This document shows positions 54,501 through 62,383 of a DNA stretch of 64,000 nt, piece after piece (the stretch's first letter is position 1; each line of letters starts with the position of its first letter). The stretch is taken from the NCBI GenBank assembly GCA_013331415.1, contig DUGL01000188.1:1-64000 (forward strand), read 5' to 3'. The notes under the pieces are model-generated. The model was not told the DNA's origin. It did no database searches and saw nothing but the letters and a program-made list of their open reading frames with translations. Source of the stretch: Methanoregulaceae archaeon. GTDB lineage: Archaea > Halobacteriota > Methanomicrobia > Methanomicrobiales > Methanospirillaceae. The translations under genes and the position numbers were made by a program.

Positions 54501-55235
54501 ATGTCAAATATCTCCATAATGGGATCACATTCCGGCCGGCGATACATCGCGCTCATCGTGGTTCTCCTGGTAGTGGCCTGTCTCATGCCCGGATGCATCG
54601 AGATTGGGGAAGAGGCAGAGAGGGTGCCGGTTGGGGGAACCCCTGCACCTGCCCAACCTTCTGATGAGCTTTACTTTCCACCGACAGTTCAATCCCCCGT
54701 TCCAACCCCGGTCCCTCCCGGTAGTGGCACACCAGCCGGCTCTGCGGTCCCTGCAGACCCCCTCAATACCGTGTCAGTGTTCTCTCCCCAGAGCGCCTAT
54801 GTGCCGGAGACGTCCCCCCTGCCCCGCCCGAACGAGATGCCCACGGCAACGTTCTTCCCGGCATCGTACAGCGCGATGTACATAAACGAAGGGTTGGCCG
54901 TCTCGGTTGAGAGAGCCCCGTTCGTCATCGAGTTCTGGACCCGCCCGTACGTGGACAACCCGCATTTCTCATACGTCACCATAACCGTCCGGAACCCTCA
55001 TACCGGGGAGATTCTTGCCGAGGACGGATACGGTGGGATATACAGTTCCGAACCGTACAAGCGCATTATCATCCTTGGGAGCGGTCAGTTCCATGTCACC
55101 ATCTCGGGGATGAGGACGGGTCTGGAGGTCAGGCTGAGAGGCGGTACCGATCTTTGGGCATCTGAACCATACGGAACGGCAGTTATACCCGTGGTGGTGT
55201 ACCAGGAAGTGTATCCTGAAGAAGAATACTGGTAG
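54501..55235 (+). CDS. Putative lipoprotein with Pro/Thr-rich stalk
   Basis: 244 residues. Signal helix with lipobox-like LMPGC (cysteine near residue 32), a Pro/Ser/Thr-rich stalk (about 45-115, many TP and VP), then a beta domain (about 120-244) starting FFPASYSAMYINEG and ending VVVYQEVYPEEEYW. The domain resembles exported methanogen proteins of unknown function. Starts 36 bases after cbiZ, so it may be co-transcribed with it. Confidence 0.78.
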   Translation: MSNISIMGSHSGRRYIALIVVLLVVACLMPGCIEIGEEAERVPVGGTPAPAQPSDELYFPPTVQSPVPTPVPPGSGTPAGSAVPADPLNTVSVFSPQSAYVPETSPLPRPNEMPTATFFPASYSAMYINEGLAVSVERAPFVIEFWTRPYVDNPHFSYVTITVRNPHTGEILAEDGYGGIYSSEPYKRIIILGSGQFHVTISGMRTGLEVRLRGGTDLWASEPYGTAVIPVVVYQEVYPEEEYW

Positions 55236-55283
55236 CCATCATCAGTGAACTATTTCCCCCGCATGCCCGTTACAGAGTACCGG

Positions 55284-55691
55284 TCATGCGCCGGCCATCA
55301 TCATCACGTGCAGCACGCTCATGTTGTGGAGGGCAACGACCACGTAGAACGCGACAATGACAGCCATGGCAGTGACCCCGCTCCGGGCGATCCTCTGCTC
55401 AGCCCATGTGCAGACGCCCACGATATAGATCAGCACCACGCCTTTGAGAGCAAGGTGGGCCACCGGGTACGCCACAACGCCGGCCATGAGCCGGTTCAGC
55501 TCCATCCCGCCAAGACTGAGGATCAGGTCCGTGGTTATGATATCGATACTGAAGAGGAGGATGAGCGAGAAGATCCCCGGGATGAGCAGGAGCCCCGTCC
55601 CTGTGCTGAAAGAACCCGTACCGCGGGCAGCGAGGTCTGGGAACTCCCCCCGCGTCTTTGATCTGTGATCCTCTCTCATATGCTCTTCCAT
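55284..55691 (-). CDS. Small integral membrane protein (DUF5658-like), paralogue of 38241-38612
   Basis: 135 residues, polar N-terminus then four hydrophobic segments (about 32-50, 68-82, 85-100, 108-132). Shares the DIITTDLILSLGGMELN region with the 123-residue protein. ATG 55679 (MREDHRSK) is another start. It lies convergent with the lipoprotein gene. Function unknown. Confidence 0.75.
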   Translation of the reverse strand: MEEHMREDHRSKTRGEFPDLAARGTGSFSTGTGLLLIPGIFSLILLFSIDIITTDLILSLGGMELNRLMAGVVAYPVAHLALKGVVLIYIVGVCTWAEQRIARSGVTAMAVIVAFYVVVALHNMSVLHVMMMAGA

Positions 55692-55721
55692 TCCTACGCG
55701 ACTCTTAATTCCATAAATAGT

Positions 55722-56060
55722 TTATCCTGATAAACCCGTTTTTTCCGGCAGGGGCTGATTATTTCTCCGTAGTCTCATAAAAATGGCTCTGTAGAAAACC
55801 TTCAGGATGAAAAATTGTAAGTGTCTGTGGATGTTACAGACAATTATTTTTCCAGCGATTTCTTTCATCTGGATGAGGATGATCCTGGCTTTGACGTCGC
55901 CGCTAAACTTTCTTTTCAGGACTGAAAATTTGATTTCGACGATTTGCCGTCTTGGGTATACGGCGGTATCGAACATACGAGCCATTTCCTGACGGTATTT
56001 CGCTGATGATATCGTTATTCCAGGAACGGATCGGAATAACTGAATTAGCAAGGAGGTCAT
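55722..56060 (-). pseudogene. IS5-type transposase remnant (C-terminal part)
   Basis: The frame contains RRQIVEIKFSVLKRKFSGD, which resembles the catalytic Glu region (RRQIVE) and following helix of IS5-type DDE transposases. The N-terminal two-thirds with the DD residues is missing, so the gene is dead. Confidence 0.7.
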
Positions 56061-56079
56061 CTCGGATCAATTGTATTCG

Positions 56080-56150
56080 CTCACTTAATTTTGATCCACT
56101 GCACCCACCAAAAAGTGATCCAGTCCCGGAACAAGATCACCCATTCCTCG
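56080..56150. mobile_element. Probable end of an IS21-family element
   Basis: The region around 56085-56135 (AATTTTGATCCACTGCACCC, AAAAAGTGATCCAG) directly follows the dead istB and looks like an IS21 terminal inverted repeat. The other end was not found. Confidence 0.4.
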
Positions 56151-56175
56151 CATATAAAGAGAGCGGTGATCACCG

Positions 56176-56780
56176 CTACCGGTAACTCGTTCCCGTCATA
56201 TTCAGAATAATAGCCCGATGGGTGATTCGGTCAAGCAGGGGGGCGGTGAGTGCTTTGTCATGGAATATTCCTGACCCATTCAGAGAACATGAGATTGGAC
56301 GTTACCATCGTGCTGGAAGTCTCATACCGGGATGCGAGCAACTGGAACAGCAGTTCATCTCCTGACAGGTCAAAGGTGATGTACCCCAATTCATCGAGGA
56401 TCGACAGGTCCACCCGCTTCAGCTGCCGGAGAAGATAGGTCAACCGTCGTTCCTGTTTTGCCTCGATCAATTCGTTCACCAGCCCTGCCGCCGTCTTGAA
56501 CACCACCCGGAAATTCTGTTCGCGGCACGGATTCCAGTGGCAATGGCCAGATGAGTCTTCCCCGTCCCCGAGTTCCCGATCATCAGGATATTCCGGTGCT
56601 CCTCAAGGAACGTCAGGTCCTTGAGGGTAAGTATGTGGGCTCTCCCGTCGTCAGGCAGTGCATCGACAGTCAGATCATCAAACCGTTTCATGGTAGGGAA
56701 TCCTGCAATACGAATAGCGTTCAACCGATGCCTGGCCATTCTGAGTTCGGATTCCGTTTCCAGGGCATGGATAGGAACGA
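56176..56780 (-). pseudogene. istB: istB (IS21 helper ATPase) with two frameshifts
   Basis: Three consecutive frames make one IstB: 56780-56525 with Walker A GNSGTGKTHLAIATGIRA; then EQNFRVVFKTAAGLVNELIE to SNLMFSEW in a second frame; then IFHDKALTAPLLDRITHRAI to the stop at 56176 in a third. Frame changes lie near 56525 and 56270. The N-terminus and istA are missing. It is a decayed IS21-family element. Confidence 0.82.
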
Positions 56781-57169
56781 TTCAATCTGCTGGGTACAGG
56801 GTGCCGGGTCCCGGATCTTTTCATGTGTCAAAAAATTTGCATTGGATGATAGACCTGGATAGCGGCGATGTATTACAGGAAGGTTGAGAACCGAGCGGTA
56901 CCATGAGGGCGGGATTATGCTAAGAAAACCGAGAGAGGGGTGTGGGGGCAAAGTATCGCTCACCGTGATCATCAACGGGCAGGAATGAGAGGGCTCGGGG
57001 ACACCAGACACCTATAAGCAGGTAATCTGAAATCATTTTCGTTACTGAACCTGCAGAATGCCCCTCGACTCTTTCCTTATTTCCGGGAACTGCCACGAGC
57101 GGTGGTTGCGATTAATTTTTTTAAGCGATTTTTTTACCTCTATTCGGACGTAGGGCGTATCAGCACTGC
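56781..57169. other. No gene seen; probable insertion-element debris
   Basis: About 390 bp between the dead istB and the HTH regulator. Only random frames are present, with AT-rich DNA at 57100-57140 (TTAATTTTTTTAAGCG). It could be the decayed istA end. Confidence 0.35.
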
Positions 57170-57655
57170 TCACAGTCGTTTTCCGATGGATTCCATGGCT
57201 TCGACTACTGTGTTGGGGCGCGGTTTGATGATTGCCACAGGAATGTCAACTATTTTTTCAACGATAGAAGCGAGGACTGGTGCACAGACAATACCCGCAG
57301 CTCCCTCGCGTTGTGCAGTGACTGCTGCGATGATACATTCGTCAATAGAATTTGCCGCATATCCGCGGACTGAGCATATCACGCCTTTGACAATTACCGT
57401 CTGTCCTTCGATTTCATCGAGCAGGAACTTGGCCGCTATCACTGCAATAAACTGGGAATACTTGGGTTCAAGGTGCCCGATGATTTTTCTGACCGTGGAA
57501 AACCGGGGATCACTTTCACCGGAGAGAATTTTATACAGCGTGGGAGCAGGGATCCCGGTCTTCTCCGCTAATTCCCGAACGGTCATATTTCTCCGGGCAA
57601 GCTCGCTGTTGACCGCTTCGCAAAAACCCTGCGCGAATATTGTTTTTGAGAGCAT
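57170..57655 (-). CDS. HTH transcriptional regulator divergent from the coenzyme M operon
   Basis: 161 residues. XRE-type HTH (about 20-70: MTVRELAEKTGIPAPTLYKILSG) followed by a sensor domain (about 75-161) with IVKGVICSVRGYAANSIDE and AAGIVCAPVLASIVEKIV. This organisation is known from methanogen regulators of the COG-type 'putative HTH protein', with a small ligand-binding C-terminus. A palindrome lies between it and the operon (57692-57701). It probably controls the coenzyme M genes and itself; the ligand is unknown. Confidence 0.82.
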   Translation of the reverse strand: MLSKTIFAQGFCEAVNSELARRNMTVRELAEKTGIPAPTLYKILSGESDPRFSTVRKIIGHLEPKYSQFIAVIAAKFLLDEIEGQTVIVKGVICSVRGYAANSIDECIIAAVTAQREGAAGIVCAPVLASIVEKIVDIPVAIIKPRPNTVVEAMESIGKRL

Positions 57656-57691
57656 AATAATAATTAAAGGATAATTGTTGTAATAAATTTA

Positions 57692-57708
57692 ACCATATGG
57701 TATAAAAA
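57692..57708. promoter_or_regulatory. Palindromic operator and TATA box of the coenzyme M operon
   Basis: ACCATATGGT (57692-57701) is a perfect 10-bp palindrome, extended imperfectly by TTTA and TAAA. TATAAAAA starts at its last base (57701-57708), so a bound regulator would block TATA binding. The ATG is about 50 bases further on. The other strand of the AT-rich region serves the HTH gene. Confidence 0.6.
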
Positions 57709-57757
57709 ATTTGTTGAAATCAGAAAATACTATAATGCCGGTCGTGTACTTCTGAGT

Positions 57758-58540
57758 ATGGAAACAGAACCGATCCAGTGCATCACGATCCTTGCCGGTC
57801 GTGACCGGAACGGGGTTGCTGAACCATTTGGACGGATCGACATAAACCCCGGTGATACTATCTCCATTGTCGGACCCACGGGATCGGGAAAAACAGCATT
57901 CATCAATGATATCGAAGTCTTTGCCTGTGGTGATACCATCACCGGGCGAACGATTCTTGTCAATAACAGGATGCCGCCGGAATCGTTTGTCCGTGATCCG
58001 TCTAAAAAGCCCATAGCCATGATCACCCAGAATACCAAATGTTTAAGCGATCTTACCGTCCGGGAATTCCTCGCTATGCATGTGCGGGCGAGGGGGATCA
58101 CAAAAGCGGATATCTGTACAAAGACCCTTGCACTTGCAAACGAGTTTACCGGAGAGAAAATGCACCTTGATATGCGCATGACCGGCCTTTCCGGGGGGCA
58201 GACCCGCTCCCTGATGGTTGCAGATGCAGTTCTGATCAGCAATGCACCAGTAATCCTGCTGGACGAGGTGGAGAATGCGGGCATCTTTAAGGACCGCGTG
58301 ATCTCCTGCCTGAAGTCCCACGGGAAAGCAGTAATCTTTGTCACCCATGACCCGCTGGTCTCTCTCCTGTCAGATCGCCGCATTGTCATGAGGAATGGTT
58401 CTGTTGAGCGTGTGCTCACTCCTGATGGCAATGAACGCGAAGCCCTCACTGTAATTTCCCGGATGGATGCACTTATGGGCAGGCTCAGGGAGAAGATCCG
58501 GGCCGGCGAACTTCTCACCGGGCCGGTCGGTTCTGCATGA
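57758..58540 (+). CDS. Soluble ABC-type ATPase, first gene of the coenzyme M operon
   Basis: 260 residues. Walker A GPTGSGKT (39-46), Q-loop MITQNTKCLSDLTVREF, signature LSGGQTRSLM, Walker B VILLDEVENAG, switch histidine in FVTHDPLVSLL. A full ABC nucleotide-binding domain, but no permease or membrane gene is near, so transport is unlikely; compare soluble ABC ATPases such as SufC or the methyl-CoM reductase A2 component. Its C-terminus overlaps the GTPase gene (ATGA). Probable role: energy for assembly or activation of the Fe-S/sulfur enzymes downstream (inference). Confidence 0.82.
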   Translation: METEPIQCITILAGRDRNGVAEPFGRIDINPGDTISIVGPTGSGKTAFINDIEVFACGDTITGRTILVNNRMPPESFVRDPSKKPIAMITQNTKCLSDLTVREFLAMHVRARGITKADICTKTLALANEFTGEKMHLDMRMTGLSGGQTRSLMVADAVLISNAPVILLDEVENAGIFKDRVISCLKSHGKAVIFVTHDPLVSLLSDRRIVMRNGSVERVLTPDGNEREALTVISRMDALMGRLREKIRAGELLTGPVGSA

Positions 58541-59244
58541 AACTGCTGATTGTTGCCGGGCCACCCAGTGCGGGAAAAACCGCGGTAGTCCGGCAGATCC
58601 TGCGCTCTGTGGCTGGTTTGTGGAAAATCGCCTACCTGAAAATAGATGTCGTCAGGGCGTTTGAAGATGAAGAGCTGAGGGCAGAGTTTTCCATACCAAC
58701 AAAAAAGATCTATTCCGGCGACCTCTGTCCGGATCATATGGGGATCATGATCCTGGCAGACACACTTGTATGGGCGGAGCAGGAAAAGGCTGATATATTG
58801 ATAATTGAAAGTGCGGGACTGTGCCTCCGCTGTACCCCCTACACCACCCAGTCACTGGGCATTGTCGTTTTATCCTCTGTCAGTGGGACCAATGCACCGC
58901 TCAAGATGGCCCCGATGATTGCGCTCGCTGATATTGCTGTAGTGACAAAAACCGATCTTGTTTCACAGGCTGAAAAGGAAGTCTTTAGGGAAAAGATCCG
59001 CACCGTTTCACCCACCATAGATATTGTTGAGACCAATGCGATCCAGGGTACAGGCATGCGGTACCTGATGCAGGCCGTGGTATCCACACCGGAAATCACC
59101 GATGCAAAGATGATCAGGCTCCGGGGAATCCCCCCGCTGGGAGTCTGCACGGTCTGTGCCGGAAAACAGGAGATCGGGTGGCAGAACCATTGCGGAGTTG
59201 TCAGGAAACTTGACAGCACAGAAGCCATCTTCCGGGGGGATTGA
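58537..59244 (+). CDS. G3E-like GTPase (HypB/CobW/UreG type) with extra Cys pairs
   Basis: 235 residues. P-loop GPPSAGKT (8-15), ESAG motif (91-94, as in HypB/UreG proteins), base-recognition motif TKTD (137-140). Two unusual Cys pairs, CLRC (96-99) and CTVC (204-207), plus HC at 218-219, could bind metal or an Fe-S cluster. G3E GTPases usually deliver metal to enzymes. Start overlaps the ABC gene, stop overlaps the next gene. Likely a chaperone for the Fe-S protein or DUF39 enzyme. Confidence 0.82.
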   Translation: MKLLIVAGPPSAGKTAVVRQILRSVAGLWKIAYLKIDVVRAFEDEELRAEFSIPTKKIYSGDLCPDHMGIMILADTLVWAEQEKADILIIESAGLCLRCTPYTTQSLGIVVLSSVSGTNAPLKMAPMIALADIAVVTKTDLVSQAEKEVFREKIRTVSPTIDIVETNAIQGTGMRYLMQAVVSTPEITDAKMIRLRGIPPLGVCTVCAGKQEIGWQNHCGVVRKLDSTEAIFRGD

Positions 59245-59864
59245 TCACGGTTTTTACTCCCCCTAATCGTAACTGCGGAGCGTGTGGGGTTTCTTGCTGC
59301 GATGAATTTCTGGAACTGGTGAAAGAGGGAAAAAAGCAGGAGACGGACTGCCCATTTTATTGTGGGTATGAAACGCCCTGTGTGCCAGATACGGTCATGT
59401 ACACGCTTACCGATATCAGGGGGAAGGCGTACGATTTTGTCGTCGCCCCTTTTCACGGCGAAATATCCGCCCGAAAAATGATCCTGCCGTTCCGGCCGGA
59501 TCTTGTCGAACGGTGGAACATCGTACAAGGTGATCTGGTCTCGGGCCGGCCAATGGGCCAGGGATGTCCGGTTCCACATTTCCTCGAAGTGGTCAAGGCA
59601 AATCCGGTGACGGGTCTCTTGACCTGTCATGTAGTCGGTCCGCTGGCAGCCCGGGGCAGATCGTGCCACCAGATTGAGGCCTATCATGTGATTGGATTTG
59701 AAGGCAAGGCCGTACATATCATCAACGAACCTGCCATGGGACACCGCATGAGTTTTCTCCCCTCCTTCTGCATGCTCCAGATTGCACATACCGGGGTCGT
59801 GAACCAGGTGATCCAGTCCGGTGACGAGATGAACGTCCGCGTAGAGGATATCAGGATATTATGA
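59241..59864 (+). CDS. Fe-S protein with a Fes (CX2CX4CX16C) N-terminus
   Basis: 207 residues from a TTG that overlaps the GTPase stop (TTGA); no other start keeps the N-terminal cysteines. C12-X2-C15-X4-C20-X16-C37 is exactly the [4Fe-4S] motif of the Fes domain in the acetyl-CoA decarbonylase gamma subunit and relatives; C41 and C47 are extra. The C-terminal part (about 60-207: FVVAPFHGEISARKM, VVKANPVTGLLTCHVVGPLA) is of unknown type. Probably an electron carrier or scaffold partner for the DUF39-ferredoxin protein. Confidence 0.82.
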   Translation: MITVFTPPNRNCGACGVSCCDEFLELVKEGKKQETDCPFYCGYETPCVPDTVMYTLTDIRGKAYDFVVAPFHGEISARKMILPFRPDLVERWNIVQGDLVSGRPMGQGCPVPHFLEVVKANPVTGLLTCHVVGPLAARGRSCHQIEAYHVIGFEGKAVHIINEPAMGHRMSFLPSFCMLQIAHTGVVNQVIQSGDEMNVRVEDIRIL

Positions 59865-61105
59865 AGACCCAGGGAGAGATCAATGCAAAGATCCGTAGCG
59901 GCACTGCGGTAGTCATGACCGCTGCAGAGTTCAAGCAGCACATCCGTAATGGGGATAAGATTACTCCTGATGAAGTGGATGTGGTGACGACCGGGACCTT
60001 TGGCGTGATGTCTGGCACTTATGCTGTGCTCAGCATCCCTGTTGCGGAAAAAAAGACGTTTAAAACGGCCGACCGGGTATGGCTCAACGGCGTTCCTGCT
60101 GTGCCGGGCCCGTGCCCGAACGAAAACCTTGGGCTTGTGGATCTGATCGTTTACGGGACCGCCCATGCGAACGCCAGCTATGGGGGAGGACACCTCTTCC
60201 GTGACCTTGTAGAGGGAAATCCTGTCGATGTGGTGGTAAAAGCAAAACGGAAAACGTTCAACCGCACAGTCACTCTCGGAGATATTGAATTTGCACGCCT
60301 TGCAACAACCCGGAGTGCATTCAAAAACTATACTGCGCTGGTAAACTCCCGGCACCGCCTGGTGAACTCAACAATATTTTCCGTCACGGCTATGCAGGGC
60401 CCTCTCATTGCAGCAAGTATCAGTGGGTGCGGGGAGATCAATCCACTGGAAAATGACCCCTGCATGCGGACTATCGGACCGGGAACGCACATACTGGTAA
60501 ACGGCGCTGATGGATATGTGATGGGAACAGGCACCCGCAGCTCTGCTGAACGTCCCAACCTCTCGTTTTTTGCTGACTTAAAGGGGATGGAGCCCGGTAT
60601 GTTGGGGGGTTTTGTGACGTCAGCCGGTCCCGAATGTCTCGTATCCTGCGCAGTGCCGATTCCGGTTCTTGACAAAGAGTCCCTTCGGGCACTTTCGGTA
60701 CTCAATGAACAGATCCCGCTTCCGGTTGCTGATGTTGCGGACCGGACTCCGCTTGCCTCAACAACCTATGGCGAGGTCTGGAATGGGACCGATCCGGTAA
60801 TCAGGTTTGAGCCTTTGCTCTGTAAATCCTGTGAACCATGTACTGCGGCGGCCAGGTGTCCTGCGGGCGCAATTTCTCCCGGTGGCCGGATTGATTACCA
60901 TCATTGCGTACATTGTGGAACCTGCACATTCACCTGTCCAGCCCATGCGTATCATGGCCGGCTTGGGTCGCTCACGGTAAATGCCTCGCAGGTCCCGGTC
61001 ACCCTGCGGCAGTCCAGCCTTACCCATGCAAAACGGCTCTGTGAACGGCTAAAGCACAGGATAGTGAACGGTGAATTTTTCTTGACCGGCCCCTCAGGGG
61101 AGTGA
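59861..61105 (+). CDS. DUF39 (homocysteine biosynthesis type) fused to a 2[4Fe-4S] ferredoxin; candidate final enzyme of coenzyme M synthesis
   Basis: 414 residues. DUF39 domain (about 1-310) with candidate thiol residues C85, C190, C201, C259 and C263, followed by a ferredoxin with two cluster sets: C321-C324-C327-C333 and C349-C352-C355-C359. DUF39 proteins convert aspartate semialdehyde to homocysteine by reductive sulfuration of an aldehyde. Here the operon makes sulfoacetaldehyde, whose reductive sulfuration gives coenzyme M. I recall a DUF39-family protein proposed for that last step in Methanocaldococcus (from memory, not checked). The fused ferredoxin would provide electrons. Homocysteine synthesis is the main alternative. 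ATGA overlap upstream; six bases to the next gene. Confidence 0.85.
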   Translation: MKTQGEINAKIRSGTAVVMTAAEFKQHIRNGDKITPDEVDVVTTGTFGVMSGTYAVLSIPVAEKKTFKTADRVWLNGVPAVPGPCPNENLGLVDLIVYGTAHANASYGGGHLFRDLVEGNPVDVVVKAKRKTFNRTVTLGDIEFARLATTRSAFKNYTALVNSRHRLVNSTIFSVTAMQGPLIAASISGCGEINPLENDPCMRTIGPGTHILVNGADGYVMGTGTRSSAERPNLSFFADLKGMEPGMLGGFVTSAGPECLVSCAVPIPVLDKESLRALSVLNEQIPLPVADVADRTPLASTTYGEVWNGTDPVIRFEPLLCKSCEPCTAAARCPAGAISPGGRIDYHHCVHCGTCTFTCPAHAYHGRLGSLTVNASQVPVTLRQSSLTHAKRLCERLKHRIVNGEFFLTGPSGE

Positions 61106-61111
61106 TTTTTT

Positions 61112-62383
61112 ATGGGAGATTACCAGATCCAGTGCGCCGCATGCGGGCAGTTGTACCCTGACACAGGCTCCAATGAATGCCCTGACCGGCATGCCGCTCT
61201 CCAGCGCACCGTATATACCGCACAGCGCCTGCAGTGTGCTGACCTGCCGGGAATGATGAGGTTTTACGACTGGCTGCCGATTCACTGCAAGCCGGCCGTA
61301 ACAGCAGGACCGGTCACCTACCGGAGCGTGGCGTTTGCAAGGGAGATGGGGTTTTCAAACCTGTATATCACGTTCAACGGATTCTGGCCCGAGAAAGGGG
61401 CGTCTGTAAAAACCTGCTCATTTAAAGAACTGGAGGCTGTCCCGACCATGCAGCGGGCATCGGAAAAGAAGAGTGGAATTCTTGTCGTGGCATCAGCAGG
61501 AAATACCGGTCGGGCCTTTGCACAAATTGCTGCAGAGATGAATACGCCCGTAGTTGTGGTAATTCCCAAAAAATCATTACCCCTCATATGGACAACGATT
61601 CAGACAGATCAGGTTCTCCTTATCACGGTCGATGGGGATTATTCGGATGCGATTAGCCGGAGTATCGCGATTGCCGCACTTCCTCATCTCACTGCGGAAG
61701 GCGGGGCAAAAAATTGTGCCCGGAGGGATGGTATGGGGACAGTGATGCTGGATGCGGCAACAACAATCGGCAGGATTCCTGATTATTACGTGCAGGCGGT
61801 GGGGAGTGGGACCGGTGCGATTGCTGCATGGGAAGCTGCACAGCGACTGGTCCGGGACGGCCGATATGGCAGCCACCTGCCTCACATGATCCTATCGCAG
61901 AACCTCCCGTTTGTACCGATGGCAAACGCGTGGAAAGCAGGGAGAAGAGAGATTGATCCAATGATTGATATGGCTGATGCAACGCAGGCAATTTCGCAGG
62001 TCTATGCCGATGTCCTGACGAACCGGAATCCTCCCTATGGCATTACGGGAGGATTGTTTGATTGCCTCACCGAAACCGGCGGGGAGATCTTTACGGTGAG
62101 TAATGATGAAGCACGGCAGGCACAGCGGCTCTTTGAAGAGTGTGAGGGAATCGATCTGGATCCTGCAGCAGGGGTGACCGTTGCGTCCCTTATAACGGCC
62201 GCACGGGATGGAAATATCGATCCCTGCAGGGATGTAATGATAAATATTACCGGTGGGGGTTATAAGCGGGTGCAGGAAGCGTATGATCTGGTTCCGGTAA
62301 ATGCTGCATTAGCAACCGACCGCACTACCGGTATGGACCAGATCGCCGGATTCGTCAATGACTGGGTGAAAGAACATGCATGA
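61112..62383 (+). CDS. Cysteate synthase (coenzyme M biosynthesis)
   Basis: 423 residues, normal for this PLP enzyme of the threonine synthase family that replaces phosphate of phosphoserine with sulfite. N-terminal zinc-finger-like CAACG..C (C8, C11, C23), PLP lysine in TCSFKELEA (K105 by family pattern), phosphate-binding loop SAGNTGRAF. It is used by Methanosarcinales and Methanomicrobiales instead of the PEP/ComABC route. Overlaps the next gene by eight bases. Confidence 0.88.
   Translation: MGDYQIQCAACGQLYPDTGSNECPDRHAALQRTVYTAQRLQCADLPGMMRFYDWLPIHCKPAVTAGPVTYRSVAFAREMGFSNLYITFNGFWPEKGASVKTCSFKELEAVPTMQRASEKKSGILVVASAGNTGRAFAQIAAEMNTPVVVVIPKKSLPLIWTTIQTDQVLLITVDGDYSDAISRSIAIAALPHLTAEGGAKNCARRDGMGTVMLDAATTIGRIPDYYVQAVGSGTGAIAAWEAAQRLVRDGRYGSHLPHMILSQNLPFVPMANAWKAGRREIDPMIDMADATQAISQVYADVLTNRNPPYGITGGLFDCLTETGGEIFTVSNDEARQAQRLFEECEGIDLDPAAGVTVASLITAARDGNIDPCRDVMINITGGGYKRVQEAYDLVPVNAALATDRTTGMDQIAGFVNDWVKEHA

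Noticed and set aside
57102..57674. A 190-codon plus-strand frame
   Set aside because: Lies opposite the HTH regulator, which has a recognisable HTH and sensor domain. No domain is seen in this frame.
57758..58540. Reading the ABC ATPase as part of a transporter
   Set aside because: No permease, membrane segment or binding protein is encoded nearby, and it is coupled to a GTPase and Fe-S protein instead.
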